64,000 nucleotides of DNA from Paraescarpia echinospica (taxonomy: Eukaryota; Annelida; Polychaeta; Sabellida; Siboglinidae), in contig CM034542.1 of assembly GCA_020002185.1 (NCBI GenBank), forward strand, positions 59,380,097 to 59,444,096, given 5' to 3'. How positions within the stretch are numbered: the first letter of the stretch is position 1; each line of letters opens with the position of its first letter. The translations under genes were made by a program, and so were the position numbers. Positions 27,291 to 57,112 of this stretch are shown here, piece by piece. Below the pieces are notes generated by a model, which did not search any database, was not told the origin of the DNA, and worked only from the letters and a program-made list of their open reading frames with translations.

Positions 27291-28984
27291 GTTCATATTA
27301 TCACTGTACGCAGCTATGTACTGTCTCTGGGTGTGTGCGCGTGCGTGTGTGCGTGAGTCAGGTAGCACGTGCACGTGTACAGTTGAACCTCGCTGTACGG
27401 TAACCATGAAATACAGCCACATCACCATTAAGGTCTGTGTAGCACAGTCCCAAATTAGTTCCACACACAGCAAACTGTAGGAAATTAGTCCCATTACTAC
27501 AGCCACCTTGTTATTCAGGTCAATTTCGCACCGTCGCATGGGTGACCTTAATAGCCAGGTTACTTTGCACGTTGATTCTACGGAGCTTGGACAGTTGATA
27601 TTGCTATGTTGAACAGTTTCAACTCGACTTCTATACACACACACACTAAGACACACTGCGCGGTGAACCGACACGGCCGACACGGCCGAACCGTCGCACC
27701 GACTGGTTATGTAAAGATAGCATCTCCGCCACCACCGAGCGCCGTGTTCCGCACACCTGATTATGCCGTGTTTACACCCGTCAGCCGTCGACAGTTGCGT
27801 CAGCAGAGAAGCAGCATGCCCCGTGCTTCCTGCCGCCTCGACACACGCTGCCGTCTGTCATATCAGTACATGCGCGTCGCCCTCCAAACTCAATGCAAAT
27901 GTTTGTGTTTATTTCCCAGAACAACTGACACGCTGACGTGTGTTATTCTTGCGCACACGTATCGCTAAGTCGAACGGCAGACGATAGTGTCGGTTTCTCC
28001 GGTAGCGGATTGGTTCAGCCGGGAAGGCGTGTAGAGAGGAGAGAGAGAGCGCGCGTCTTGCGGGGAATTATATCGGTTCTCGGCGAGTCGGATTGCGTCC
28101 ACGACGTACCACGCAGCGAACAGTAGCTACAACCACCAACCCAATATACAATCTTGATAGGTTGAACATCGACTCATTTGCTGTCTTCGCCGGTCTAGAT
28201 TGTGGGAATCAAGCGACACCAAACAGCAACTCCTGGAACTATTATGTTTACACCGTGTCCGCAAAATTCAAATTGCGGACGTTCTCGGACACTATACGTG
28301 CAACATATTTATTGTAGTATTAATGACATTATATTAATAAATGAGGAACATACATGGTCGGCTTAAAGTGCCCATTACAATGCATCCTGTGATTGCAGAA
28401 CAGTTCAACCATTAACACATCAATTCTCTTCTCATTAATTTCAACGTCACGCCCGAATGGTTTCGACACAACTGACCTACCTGTAGCTCTTCTAAGCATG
28501 TCACTAGCGTGCTTACTGTCAATTAAATAGCTGTAAAGAATTCAGCATATATCTATATGCGATTTTCAACACTATAATCTAAACGACAGCAGGTCGAGAA
28601 GTTATGACATAGCTTCTGTTGCGCTTGCGTTGGAAAAGCAGAAAGGACCAGAACATAATATTCGACATTGTAGCCAATTTCGCAGCTTGTACTTGGACAG
28701 CTGTTAATGAATGCATAATCTTTTAGTCACGGTCCACGCTCAGTCACACAGCTGATCGATATCCTAAGTCGAGAATAACTCGCTATGATTCCGGCAACCT
28801 GTGTCTAAGTGGTTGGAAATGACACACTGATTGATATGATGTCAGAGCTACCCTCGGTCTACAAAACCAGATTGTGTTTTATTGATGAACGGACGCACCA
28901 CGGTCGTGACTTGTCCAGAGATCTGACGACAATGACTAATTTCGAGAATGTGATCAATTATACGACAGAGGGCAGTGTCACTTC
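27291..28984. other. gene-free region with CpG-rich part
   Basis: 27640-28110 is CpG-rich and open in short frames. It could be a promoter or a 5' untranslated exon, possibly of the receptor gene downstream, but nothing proves that. The rest is AT-rich. Confidence 0.3.
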
Positions 28985-29115
28985 CAGGGCTTAGGGATAT
29001 ATCCACGATTTACGGGGTTATCCGTAGTTTAGGGACGTATCCACCTGTTAAGGGCATATCCAGAACTTATGGGCGTATCCATGGTTTTGGAGGTATCCAG
29101 TTTTGCAAGGACATC
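28985..29115. repeat. short tandem repeat, about 24-27 bp units
   Basis: Five or six degenerate units of the form TTAGGG(A/C)NTATCCA spaced 23-27 bp apart. Confidence 0.7.
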
Positions 29116-29492
29116 CATAGATGATGCGTCATACACCACGCAATGCATTTGGTTACCTCGTAGACCCGTCATGTTTCAGACATGAAAAAAGAAGGAGGTA
29201 CATAGTAGGCGTTTCTGAAATAGTTACGAGTGTGTACGACGTACACCGGGGATTCAACCACCCAGCATTCTCAAGATCCACTGCCACTGAAGTTTTTTTC
29301 CACAAACGATGAGTAAAAAATGTAACCAACTATGTATTTAAATTTCAAATCATAGATTCGTACCTACAGAATAGCTACCTTTATGATTGTTGGACCTCTG
29401 TTGTTGACATGATTTGTGGCGCCCCCTCGAAACTGAACGGAATATTAAATGAGGAGACCAGGCCGATTAAATCAAATGATATTCCTAGCAAG

Positions 29493-29990
<498 letters not shown>

Positions 29991-30114
29991 GGGTGCGTGG
30001 ACAGACTACCCCCGCGGCTGCTCTCAACTGCAGCTCAAGTTGAACGAGAAGCGTTTGACGTGACGTATCTGACGTTTGATGTTACCAAATGAACACTTTA
30101 CCTTCACTAAAGGG

Positions 30115-30440
30115 TGCAACGCCAGGGGAAGTATGTGTCTCCGGCCGATCGGAAGTCAAACAAGGAATCGTTCACACTTATTTTCTCGTTCGTCCTTCGC
30201 AAAACTCTCTTTAGAAGATTTGGTATCTGGCATTCTGGTCACATGAACAGCCATCGCAACTGTGACTGCCTCAGCATGGTGCTTCGAATGTCTGTCTCGG
30301 TGAGCACCTTAGTGCATGCAGTGTTGGTTTGCCACCTGATCTTCAGCAGATTCCGTAGACAGCTCATGTGAAATTGGTTTGGCTTGTTGACACGGCGCTG
30401 TACACGGCGTAGGTCTCGCTCTCGTGGAGTAGTGATGGAA
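30115..30440 (-). pseudogene. LINE relic: RT C-terminal region
   Basis: On the minus strand, from about 30430, the peptides LLHESETYAVYS, FHMSCLRNLLKIRWQTN, then KVLTETDIRSTMLRQSQLRW and RVLRRTNEK appear in changing frames. These correspond to the Y-G-S-E-T-W, CLRxILxIxWQDxxxNxxVL and LRWxGHVxRM blocks at the C-terminus of RTE-like LINE polyproteins. Stops and frameshifts break it. No further part of the element is visible. Confidence 0.75.
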
Positions 30441-31654
30441 TGTTAAGTTGACAACTGCTATGTGTACTTTCAAACCTGTCTGCAGGGTTACTCCTCGACG
30501 CTCCCTGTTTATACACCGTCACTTATGGGTTACGTCATCTGAGAGATCAAGACTACTTGATTCCATTTGCGTATTTGGGAGGATTGGGCAATGCCCCTTG
30601 GCAATGCAAATTATTCAGTTATAACCTGTTACATTTATAGCATGTAAATGGGCTTGACCCCCCCCCCCCCCACACACACACACACACACTCACACTCCAA
30701 GATCGTAGACACGGCGATCTTTGATTCATCTCATAAGTGCCAAATGCATATTACCATGTATATATTCTAGCCCCTTTATTGATTCCACCCTCCGAGAGCT
30801 ACGATACACCACTATTTTATTTCCCTCCTTAGTGCTACGTGCTCATTAGCATTAAAATATTCCAGCCGCACTTGACTAACATTCACGATATTAATATAGT
30901 CACTGGTGTTCAATATTAACCAATGCATAAACATGCACAATCCACGCAAGTACTCGCGGACATGCAACATTCACAGTAAACATCGTTAACACGAACTTAT
31001 TCCAATATCCGGTACTCGCTTTCGGCATGCCTGGACACTGAATAATAACGCTGTCTTTGATTGAAATCGAGATGAGCAAATGTTGCGATGCCATCAAGGA
31101 AGCAGGCACCTCAAAGTCTCGCCTGCGGGCTGACACCTCGACGCCTGGGTAAGCTCGTTAATTGACCACCTCCGAGCGCCGAGATGGATGCGGTACTGTG
31201 TGTGGCTATACGTTGCGTAAGAATTATGAAAAGAGACGGAAACAGTGGTGACATGCCGCCCAAAAGGCGTGGGAGCGTGCTGCTTCCAATAACGAATTAT
31301 TTTCGGTTCCAACCGATGCACAGATAAATTAGATACACACGACACTGACTGCAGCGTTACTGTCGTCTGGCGTCGTTTGTATAGACCTGCGCGTACAATA
31401 AACGCGCCCATAAGTAATGTATGTGTTTACCAGATACTGTAGAATATCGCTTTTTCTTCTCTTCTCACTACATCTCTACCCGCCAAAGAAAAACAAAAGC
31501 GCTGGCACAAACATAAAACACGTCAGATCGTCTGGTCTGCATGTTCTTGTAAGAAATGGTATGCTTGTGTTTATTTATTTGTCTTTGCACCTGGTTATGA
31601 CCGTAATCTACTAAATGAGCGTGACGCCAATATATTGTAATACTTACTTTTGCA
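30441..31654. other. gene-free spacer
   Basis: A C-run followed by CA units lies at 30657-30690. No exon or element otherwise recognised. Confidence 0.4.
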
Positions 31655-31850
31655 ACACCGCATGCTCGGCGATAGATAGACAAACAACACCGCGTGCTCT
31701 GTGGTAGATAGGTGTACAACACCGCGTGCTCGGCGGTAGATAGGCGTACAACACCGCGTGCTCTGTGGTAGATAGGCATACAACACCGCGTGCTCGGTGG
31801 TAGATAGGCGTACAACACCGCCTGCTCGGCAGTAGATAGGTGTACACCAT
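31655..31850. repeat. 32-bp minisatellite, about six units
   Basis: Units of ACAACACCGCGTGCTCGG plus a TAGATAGG(C/T)GT step, period 32 bp, with few differences between copies. Confidence 0.93.
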
Positions 31851-32194
31851 CTATGTAGCCATGGTTTCGTCTACGGTCTAGCTGCTTGACCTAATCGAAA
31901 TTCCAGTAGTTTTGATCTATCGCATTTGAACGACAAGAAAATCTCGTATCGTAAAACAAAGCAGATGCGTTGGACCGTAAATCTAGATAAGACAGGAGAT
32001 ACTGGACTCAAGACGTAAGTCGGCCCATAATGAGACAGGTCCGTTGTTTATTAGAACTCGAGAATCGACACGTACTAGACTTGGGTGTGGAAACGTTGCC
32101 GTAACCTGGGTCATCACGCCCAACGGCGTTTTAAATGTATACGAGTGTTGGTCAAACAAAAGAGTCGGAACGGGGAGGAGGGGTTGGGGCTGAG

Positions 32195-32327
32195 TTCCCA
32201 ATATGTCTGTCTGTATGCATATGTGTATGTCTGTCTCTGTGTCTATCTGTCTGTCTGTTTGTCTGTTTGTCTGTTTGTCTGTTTGTCTGTTTATCTGTTT
32301 GTCTGTTTGCCTGTTTGTCTGTATGTA

Positions 32328-32364
<37 letters not shown>

Positions 32365-32367
32365 GGT
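32195..32367. repeat. (TGTC/TGTT)n microsatellite
   Basis: Tetranucleotide repeat, purest at 32325-32365. It lies about 180 bp upstream of the first visible receptor exon. Confidence 0.95.
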
Positions 32368-32545
32368 AGGTAAATGTTATAATGCATACAGTGGCCGTAT
32401 TTAGTTGGACATTGGCCCATGACTCCCTTTAACAAATGAGTCCCCCTTCCAAGATCTCTGGTATGTCACTGTATATATAACCGCAACGAAATAAACCCTA
32501 GTGTGCCAGTGACCGCCCACTAACTCCGCCCATTGTGCCCTGCAG

Positions 32546-49249
<16,704 letters not shown>

Positions 49250-50730
49250 TGAACCGAACAGTTAACATTATATAATATTGTTATGTACTCCCGGTGATTC
49301 TGGGAGATAACGCATAACGACGCGAAATAAGTAGTTGTATATAATGCAGAATGTAATCTTTTACAAAAAAATGCCTAAATTATTTGTTCTAACCCTATCC
49401 CTTACCTCAGGGGAGTACCTAGAAGGCGGACGCCCTAATATTTTATGCATGTTAAGTAAAAAATTGCCCAGAATTTATATAGATCCTAGAGGCAAAGTGT
49501 GCTAGCAATGGAGGGACCAATATTTGACGAGTTGTTTTCGTTATTTATTTAAAAAAATGTAAGTGCAGACTTGTCTGTAATTACCTTTCTTATTTTCATT
49601 GATAACCCGTAGTGTTATTTATAGTGTCCATTGCTGTCTTCGGATGTTCCTGTTAATTTGTCTCGCTCGGAACAATGTAGCCAAAATATGTAAACGAAAC
49701 TATAAACAAGATTCCATAGATAGTAGGTAACACACATATTAACGCAGTAACACACATAATAAATAAATAATAACACATTTAATAGTAAAATGTCACATTT
49801 CGTCTTGGTTAATTAATCGGGAAAACCATCATATCAATATATGCTCAGCTGAGGCGAAATTCGACACAGACCGAGAATACGGGTCCGTCTCTTAATTATT
49901 ATAAACCATAATATAAAGCTATTCACACTTTTGCCAGTAGCCAGATATGACAATAAAATCAACGTTTAGTACGCATCAAACTATATCTACATTGATCTGG
50001 CCATTCGAGAAACGCTCACAAGCGTTTCATTGCGGTAGACTGGTAGGCGACCTATGGAGCTAACCGCCACGTACTGCTATATATCGGACGCACTATGGAA
50101 TATGACTACGTGATGAATACATTTAAGCAATACCTACCACGCAAGCGGGAGGGGGCATGACACCCTCACAGTTTGTACTGGGACTTGTAGATGGAGGATG
50201 CTTGACGCTGGGATGAGGCAAGGCGGACGCTACTTGGACAGAGTACGGTCAACGTTTTCTGAAGATTACCGTAATACACCAATCGCTGCCTAGTTAATAT
50301 ATTGCTTTAATAATAATGACGGTGGTGATGTTTGTCGTACATTTTAACACTTGTATCGGACACGTGCGTCTACACCTGATTGGGGAAATAGACAATATAA
50401 AATATTGCCGTCACGACGAAAATATGTATAATTGTCTAAATCACAGGTGTGCTGCTCAGAATGCGTTGATGATTAATTGCAATTATGAACACGTGTATAA
50501 TGGTCACAGGCGTCGGAACGGAGAGAGGCTTTGGGGGTGAACCTACAATATTTAAGGAGGGGGGCTGGAGATACGATTAACCCCCCTAATATGTATGCAA
50601 GGGGATGATGTTTGAGTTGTTTGGTGAGTCTGAAGGGTGTGTACAGTTATGAACCCTACCCCCACGACAAATTCCAACAGCTTTTGGTGATCCTCAGCCC
50701 CCAGTGTTCACTAAGTTCCGACGCCTGAAA
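49250..50730. other. receptor 3' UTR and downstream flank
   Basis: AT-rich, with possible polyadenylation signals AATAAA near 49758 and 49950. No further gene recognised. Confidence 0.45.
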
Positions 50731-50732
50731 AG

Positions 50733-50802
50733 ATGTGTAGTGTATGACACTGTATGTGTAGTGTATGACACTGTATGTGTAGTGTACGACACTGTATGTG
50801 TG
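50733..50802. repeat. 21-bp tandem repeat, three to four units
   Basis: Repeated GTGTAGTGTATGACACTGTAT with one variant. Confidence 0.92.
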
Positions 50803-51404
50803 GGTGAGCGAATATGAATACTATGTTGTACGGAAGAGTTCCTTCTAGTCTGTTCTAATGCTCTAATGGGCACGCTGTCGCAATTTAATGTATATTTGAC
50901 TGCGGAGTTCCATTCCGCGTATGTCATTCGAAGTGTTGTAGTCTATATCTACAGATGACTTTTACTGTTATGACATGTTCTGATGTATATATGTTGGCCA
51001 ATCAATAATAAAAGTAAATTGACCAAACAGCTGATGTAGTAATTGATCACGTACTGCAAGTATTGGATGTGGAGCTGTTGATGTCTACATCGACTGAATT
51101 CGTTTTTCATGAAACTGGAGATGATCCAATCATTCACCCCCTAACACAAATGTGTGTTGCTACGGCGTCAACAACACACATATCATACGACAGTAGAACC
51201 TCTACTGTACGACCACTCGTTGGGGCGACCACTCGTCTCCGTTGACCTCAATCTTACGCACGGGTTGTTTCATCGAACGATCACCTGAACACGCCGACAG
51301 CTGAGATTCGTTTAATAATTATATAATCAATCGATAATATAGAATGTGTAAGTTCAGACTGAACTGCGTAACAGCTACTAAAAGGAATATATATATATAT
51401 ATAT
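50803..51404. other. gene-free spacer
   Basis: No feature recognised. Confidence 0.4.
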
Positions 51405-51497
51405 ATGCGCACTGTAATGACATTGCACTCATTATCCGCCGGATGGAGTACCCCAACCTGATACATTACAGTGCGTATTTACATATATATATATACA

Positions 51498-51530
<33 letters not shown>

Positions 51531-51599
51531 ACGCTCTGCAATGACATTGCACCCGTTATCCGCCGGATGGAGTATCTCAACCTGATACATTACAGTGCG

Positions 51600-51665
<66 letters not shown>

Positions 51666-51776
51666 TGTATGTATGTATGTATACGCTCTGCAATGACATT
51701 GCACCCGTTATCCGCCGGATGGAGTATCTCAACCTGATACATTACAGTGCGTATATATATATATATATATATATAC

Positions 51777-51807
<31 letters not shown>

Positions 51808-51935
51808 TGTATGTATGTATGTATGTATGTATGTATGTATACGCTCTGCAATGACATTGCACCCGTTATCCGCCGGATGGAGTATCTCAACCTGATACAT
51901 TACAGTGCGTATATATATATATATATATATATACA

Positions 51936-51971
<36 letters not shown>

Positions 51972-52045
51972 TGTATGTATGTATGTATACGCTCTGCAAT
52001 GACATTGCACCCGTTATCCGCCGGATGGAGTATCTCAACCTGATA
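51405..52045. repeat. five-fold cassette array: 66-bp core plus TA/TATG satellite
   Basis: A core of about 66 bp, containing GACATTGCACCCGTTATCCG and CCGGATGGAGTATCTCAACC, recurs near 51409, 51531, 51683, 51841 and 51989. It begins and ends with inverted CACTGTAATG / CATTACAGTG-like termini. Between cores are TA and TATG microsatellites of variable length. Confidence 0.95.
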
Positions 52046-53002
52046 CTGATACCTTATGTCTTGAGACACCACTTTATAGGTCCCTGTGTTGACCAATGAA
52101 ACCTAACATTTGGTTGCGCCCAATAAGGCACGTTAGTAGCGTTCCAACCGTTCTGTATCATCCTTTAGGGTTAGTATAATAGCAATTAAGCGGTTTTCTG
52201 TAAACTCGGAATGCTACGAAATCAAGTGTGGATTAAGGAATTATGAGGAATTAGCCCATGTGAGGCGATAGGCCTACCGTATTTTTTTGCAATATGTAAC
52301 ATGAAAGCGATCCTTTTTGGGTGGTTAACAATGTCTTTACCTTGCTCTGCCCCACATGAAACAGCAAAAAGCGTTTGAAACACAATCATTTGTGTCAATA
52401 AACATGTCAAAATAGAGTTTTAATTGTAAAAATTAGCACACGTCACCCCACTCACATATTAGTAATACCAAATGCAAATCACCCTCCAAAGGATTTAGTT
52501 GATCTCTCTTGCAGCCAAAATTGCGCCGATGGGGTAATAAGCCTACTACAAAATGGGGAAACAGGCCTAGGTAGGCGTATTGCCCCACTGCTGTTAATGC
52601 CGATGTGTCACGACAGCTGACGTCTACGTGGTAGGCTCGTCTATCACTGCACCACGAAACACAAAAACACATTACAAAACTCCTATACTTGTATATATGC
52701 CGCATTTGCAGATAGAACAATCTACGAATACCTTTTTACAGATTACTAGGACTTACTGATTTTGACCGCAATCCGTAGAAGGATACCGCAGTCCGTGGAA
52801 TCTGACGCAGACACGAGTGCATTGGGAAGTTGGTGACTAAACCGTCCCTGATGATGGACCGTCTGCGGCCCCGTTGTCGACCACTGCCTCGAAGACCGTG
52901 TCTTCCCATTGTCCACTCACGGCACACTGTTGTTCCGATAGTGATTGCCTGTGCCGGACATCCTGGCCGACATCCTGCAACCACGCAATGACGCTGGTCA
53001 TC
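52046..53002. other. gene-free spacer upstream of composite LINE
   Basis: No gene recognised. 52740-53000 is open on the minus strand for 89 codons (Arg/Gly-rich) without a known domain. Confidence 0.35.
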
Positions 53003-53203
53003 CAAAACTGTTCCAAATTACAAGGATTGCAAGGTCAAGAAAGAGGACTGCAAAGTCTGTAGCGAGTATCCCATCGTCGCTATACAAGCGAAATATCCAC
53101 AAGTCCGACGTGTAGAGGAAGGAGAAAGCAACGAAGAGAAAACAGCAGAAGCAGACACCATAATTAAACCAAATATCAATTTTACCAAGTGTGGCGTTAC
53201 TTA
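53003..53203 (+). pseudogene. Cys/Lys-rich ORF fragment, unknown family
   Basis: In the frame starting near 53003 the sequence reads SKTVPNYKDCKVKKEDCKVC, then SEYPIVAIQAKYPQVRRV and further hydrophilic residues up to a stop at about 53203. Downstream, two frames give CMTWVHEECTHM and IVCTNCQNCDSDN, resembling the C-x-x-W-H-x-x-C and C-x-x-C half of a PHD-like finger split by a frameshift. It is probably part of an ancient transposon protein; the family is not identified. The second copy of the 2.1-kb repeat lacks the first residues. Confidence 0.35.
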
Positions 53204-53569
53204 AAGAGTAGCGAGACATTTTTGAAGAGCAGACCGAGATACAAATGCGTCCGGGGCGAACTGTGCATGACTTGGGTACACGAAGAATGCACGCACATGC
53301 AGGGGAGAGGATTGTCTGCACAAACTGCCAAAACTGCGATTCTGACAACGATTATAGTTACACCAATGGAATCATCACAAGTGATGTTACGTTTCAAACG
53401 ATAGAACTTGACGTGCGTCTGTCAGCGACGTAAATTATCTCTGCGATGTTATTACTTGTTAATTATGTTTGACCTATTTACGACGGACTTTACTGTGCCT
53501 TCACAGTGGCTAACAGTAGCAGGTACCACACATGTATTTGCGAATTAATATTGATTTGGAACTGAATAG

Positions 53570-54149
53570 CATTCACCTTCGCTACCTCAGACGCATTCTC
53601 GGCATCTCCTGGCAAGACATGGTCACGAATACAGAGGTCCTGGAGCGTGCTTCGTGTTTCAGCATGTAGGCCTACACGCTGTTAAGCCAACGACGTCTGC
53701 GATGGCTCGGCCATGTTCACCGAATGGCTGATGGTCGTTCACCCAAAGATGTACTCTATGGTGAACTTGTCACTGGGACGCGTCCTATTGGCCGTTCATA
53801 TATTCGGTACAAAGACGTCTGTAAACGGGATATGAAGATGGCGGGAATCAACCCAAACAGCCGGGAGACAGCCGCCAGTGATCGCACTCATTGGAAGTCG
53901 ACCGTTGAAACAGGCAGGAGAAGAGAAGATACAAGAACAACACAACTGGCTGTGAAGAGGAACCACCGAAAGCAGAGATCTACCAATCCTACCTTCTCCT
54001 CTCAGCTACCAGGCTATGTCTGTCACAAGTGCGGCAGAGACTGCCATGCCAGAGTGGGACCTTTAAGCCACTCCAGACGATGTACACCACCAAATTGGCA
54101 ATCACGGCGCAAACCATTGTCTAACAAGAATGAAGGATGCTTAGAATAG
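53570..54149 (+). pseudogene. non-LTR retrotransposon C-terminal region with Cys/His finger
   Basis: The frame reads HLRYLRRILGISWQDMVTNT, an in-frame TAG near 53668, then RRLRWLGHVHRMADGRSPKD, GRSYIRYKDVCKRDMK and SDRTHWKS. It ends with VCHKCGRDCHARVGPLSHSR and RC. These are the standard blocks after the RT domain in many invertebrate LINE polyproteins, ending in a C-x2-C-x-x-x-C...H-x3-C-type finger. The RT domain itself is absent (5' truncation). Stop codon at 54147-54149. Confidence 0.85.
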
Positions 54150-54269
54150 AAATTATCTGAAACTATTGTTATGCCATTAATTTAGTGTAGGGCAATATGC
54201 CCACACGTCGGCGTTTCATCACGTTCAGGAGGCGTATTACCACACTATGCGGGGTAATGCGCCACTAAT

Positions 54270-54915
54270 TCTCCTGTTACACTACATTGCATGTCAACCT
54301 CTTTTCTCAGGTCATTCGTCCTTCTTCTGTCTACCCTCTTTGTTCTTGTTATTCTTCTAACCCAGTTGTTCTCACAAACTTGCACTTTCTGTTGTTGTTG
54401 TTCTGTCATCGCCACTGTCTCCAGACCATATAGGCATGCCAGTGTAACACACTCTCAGGACTTTCCCTTTCATCTTTTTCGCACCTCCACATCTGAACGC
54501 CCATCCGCCGTAACCAGTCCTCCAAGGTACACAAAGCCGTCCACTTGCTTAATTTCCTTTCCATCCAACCTGATGTCCAATTCCTCTCTCTGTTGTCCAA
54601 CCCATATCACTTCTGTCTTGTCCAGGCTCTTTCTCAGTCCGTGTTTCTTGAACACCCTGTTCCATTTCTCAAACATGCCTTGTAGCTCTTGTTTGCTATC
54701 TGCTACTAGGGCCAGATCGTCTTCATACATAATTGTTCTGACAATATCCTTCGTGTTGATTTTCCTGCTGGTTAGTTCCATCACCGTGATAAACAGTAAT
54801 GGGCTTAGGGCACTTCCTTGCCTCAATCCGATGTTAACTAGAAACTCTTCCGACATCCCATATCCAGCCACATCTCTTCCTGTTGTTCTTACACTTTTCG
54901 TTAAATGGATGAAGA
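54270..54915 (-). pseudogene. RTE-like LINE reverse transcriptase fragment
   Basis: On the minus strand, KSVRTTGRDVAGYGMSEEF, then GLRQGSALSPLLFITVM (RT G-x-x-Q-G-S block), TIMYEDDLALVADSKQEL (catalytic box as YEDD) and GFVYLGGLVTADG form the RT palm. After a deletion and frame change at about 54470, LACLYGLETVAMTEQQQQ and VCENNWVRRITRTKRVDRRR give the C-terminal region. No endonuclease. It faces the plus-strand LINE end tail to tail. Confidence 0.88.
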
Positions 54916-55082
54916 GGCAATCATTTTATAGATGCAGTTTTGTTAATAACATTCCTGTATTTCACTAGATGGTGATCTAGATGTAGTTGTGCGGCTTGTC
55001 AACGGTGAAATAACATGTACGCGTCATGTTTCTTATACCAAATGGCACTTTTTTGCCAATTGTATTCCACTGTAATTGACTA

Positions 55083-55150
55083 TGACGGTGGCGCAGTTGC
55101 ACACGTGATCGGACAAGGCTGCAGACGGGGTCGATTAGTTGTGTTACTCC
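55083..55150 (+). repeat. tRNA-like fragment at composite right end
   Basis: TGGCGCAGTTGCA resembles a pol III box A and GGGTCGATTAG a degraded box B, about 40 bp apart. A related TTAGTTGNGNTACTCCGCC piece recurs near 41056. This may be a SINE relic. Confidence 0.35.
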
Positions 55151-55194
55151 GCCGCAGTAAATGTAGTTTCCTTGTACACAGCTAACACAATGCA

Positions 55195-55325
55195 CCATAG
55201 TTTGAAAATAGAACATACACGTACACACGCACGCACATCAACACGCGTAAGCGCGCGCGGACGTACGCACGCACGCCAGACTTACGAACGCACGCACGCG
55301 CGCGCGCCCACACACAAACACACAC
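55195..55325. repeat. CA/CGCA microsatellite
   Basis: Irregular CA, CGCA and CGCG units. Confidence 0.92.
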
Positions 55326-57112
55326 CATATACCTTGTGAGGTATAAGTAACATACTTATTTATAATGTTCTGTTTGCAAGCATTAACGTCACCTACAATC
55401 ATTTAATATGTTCCTTTCCATTGTATACGAAGTTTTTCTTGTAAAATTAATAGTATTGCTATTCTAATCATATAGAATACTAATGCGTTACCACTCTGTG
55501 TACGGGATTACACTGTGCTGTTTGTATTGTACTTGAAGACGTAAGTCACATAACACGGAAAACTCACAATTCACGTAAAATTATGCTTATTCAAACGAAA
55601 GTATCGCCACCTAGTGATAACTGATAATACGAGGAACAACCGACACGACATCTAGTGGATACGGTAAGAACCACGTTCACGTACTAGCCACTTCATCAAC
55701 AAACGCATTAAACACAAGTCACTCCTTTATGTTTATAAACAATTTGTTCAAATGTACATAACATGAAAGATAAACATTTTCTTGAAGTCCACAACATCAG
55801 TGAAGGGTCCATATTGACATGGCAGATCATCCAATTTTCGTGCAGTTTGTTCTGTAACTAATTATACAACTTCAAAACCTCCACTGTCTATGGACTATGC
55901 TTATGAACAATTCGGAATTTCACATTGACAATCTTTTCTTAAGTGGTCTTAAGTGTTAAATATACGCTTATAAAAGGCCTAGGCGTTTGGTTGGTGTGAA
56001 GGTAAATAATTTAGGTTAGCTAAGAAAAAGAATTACCAAGATAGTTGTGCCGTTTTATGAAGAAATTACCCCCCACCAGTCCAGCAGAATATGGTACAAC
56101 CGAGAACATATGAGATGTCTACCAAGGATCTTAAGTCTAGAGAGAAGTAATCTTCTAAGACGTGTAAGTTAGATACTTTAATATAATTGTCTTTATGAGT
56201 AAAAATGTTAGAAGACATAATAATTCGATGTTTGAACAATTGTACAGACACTCAGCCTACACTCGTTGCACAGGTCTACGGTACAAACACTTATCACATG
56301 AACTTGCACCAGATATTGCAACACGTTCAAGACAACAAAAGAGGAATTGCATATTATAAATGGTGGTTGTTTTGCTCACATTTCACGCAGTATATAAGTA
56401 CACATGTATTTATATGGCATACAGATAACATTAATGTTCTTACATAATGGACTTGACATTATTTATGCAGATAGTAATACATAATTCAAATATAGTTGGA
56501 TTGTAAACATAGCATCCATGTGCACTACATGCATGTATTAAATACAGACACTAGTATCAATGTACAGCAAATTAATCAAATATATACCATTTATAAATGG
56601 TATATTAACACCGACAATCCAAGTTATTCATAGAATGACCAATTCTCTACATGGCAATGCTACAGCAGTCCCTGAACGCACCAGCTAAGAACTGACGCTT
56701 GCTTCTTCCTAGTGGAGAACATTCACCATTTCGCTGAACACACATCGACAGTGTTAGTTGCATAAGCACCAGGTAACATCCCAATCACATGTAAACACAT
56801 TTGAGATCAGGTCGATAACTGGAACTTATTCATATCTTTCTGACACAATATAGAGATCGCAATGGCGTCTTGTGTAGAAAACACTGGCTGTCTAACAATG
56901 GAACAGTGTAAGAGAGCAGCTGTAGGGAGACTGGTCTGATATTGCACCAGACATGGAGACTTTATTTGCTTGTTGCTTCTTTGTGTAATTAGTTGATAAT
57001 TTCGCATCCTGTCCTCGTTTATAACATCTCTACGCTGTACATGGAATTGGAGCTTACAAACACCGGGAAAGTCCCACAATGCATCTGCAGTCCCTCTAAT
57101 ACAGCAAACAAC
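55326..57112. other. gene-free spacer
   Basis: AT-rich. The part 56945-57112 is the presumed 3' UTR of the minus-strand exon at 57113, with AATAAA (complement near 56961-56966). Nothing else recognised. Confidence 0.4.

Larger units (their letters stand above)
53037..55142. mobile_element. composite LINE repeat, copy A
   Basis: A 2.1-kb segment repeated at 61910-64000. By eye the two copies differ by about 14 substitutions and one 15-bp deletion. It contains a plus-strand LINE 3' end (53570-54149), a minus-strand LINE RT fragment (54915-54270) and a tRNA-like motif at its right end. Because both copies share all three parts, the composite existed before it was copied. Confidence 0.93.

Noticed and set aside
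52998..53348. 116-codon minus-strand hydrophobic frame, repeated at 61886-62221
   Set aside because: Duplicated only because the DNA is; antisense to the Cys-rich fragments, with no domain of its own.
54291..54968. 225-codon plus-strand Ser/Leu-rich frame (and its copy at 63149-63826)
   Set aside because: Antisense shadow of the minus-strand LINE reverse transcriptase fragment.
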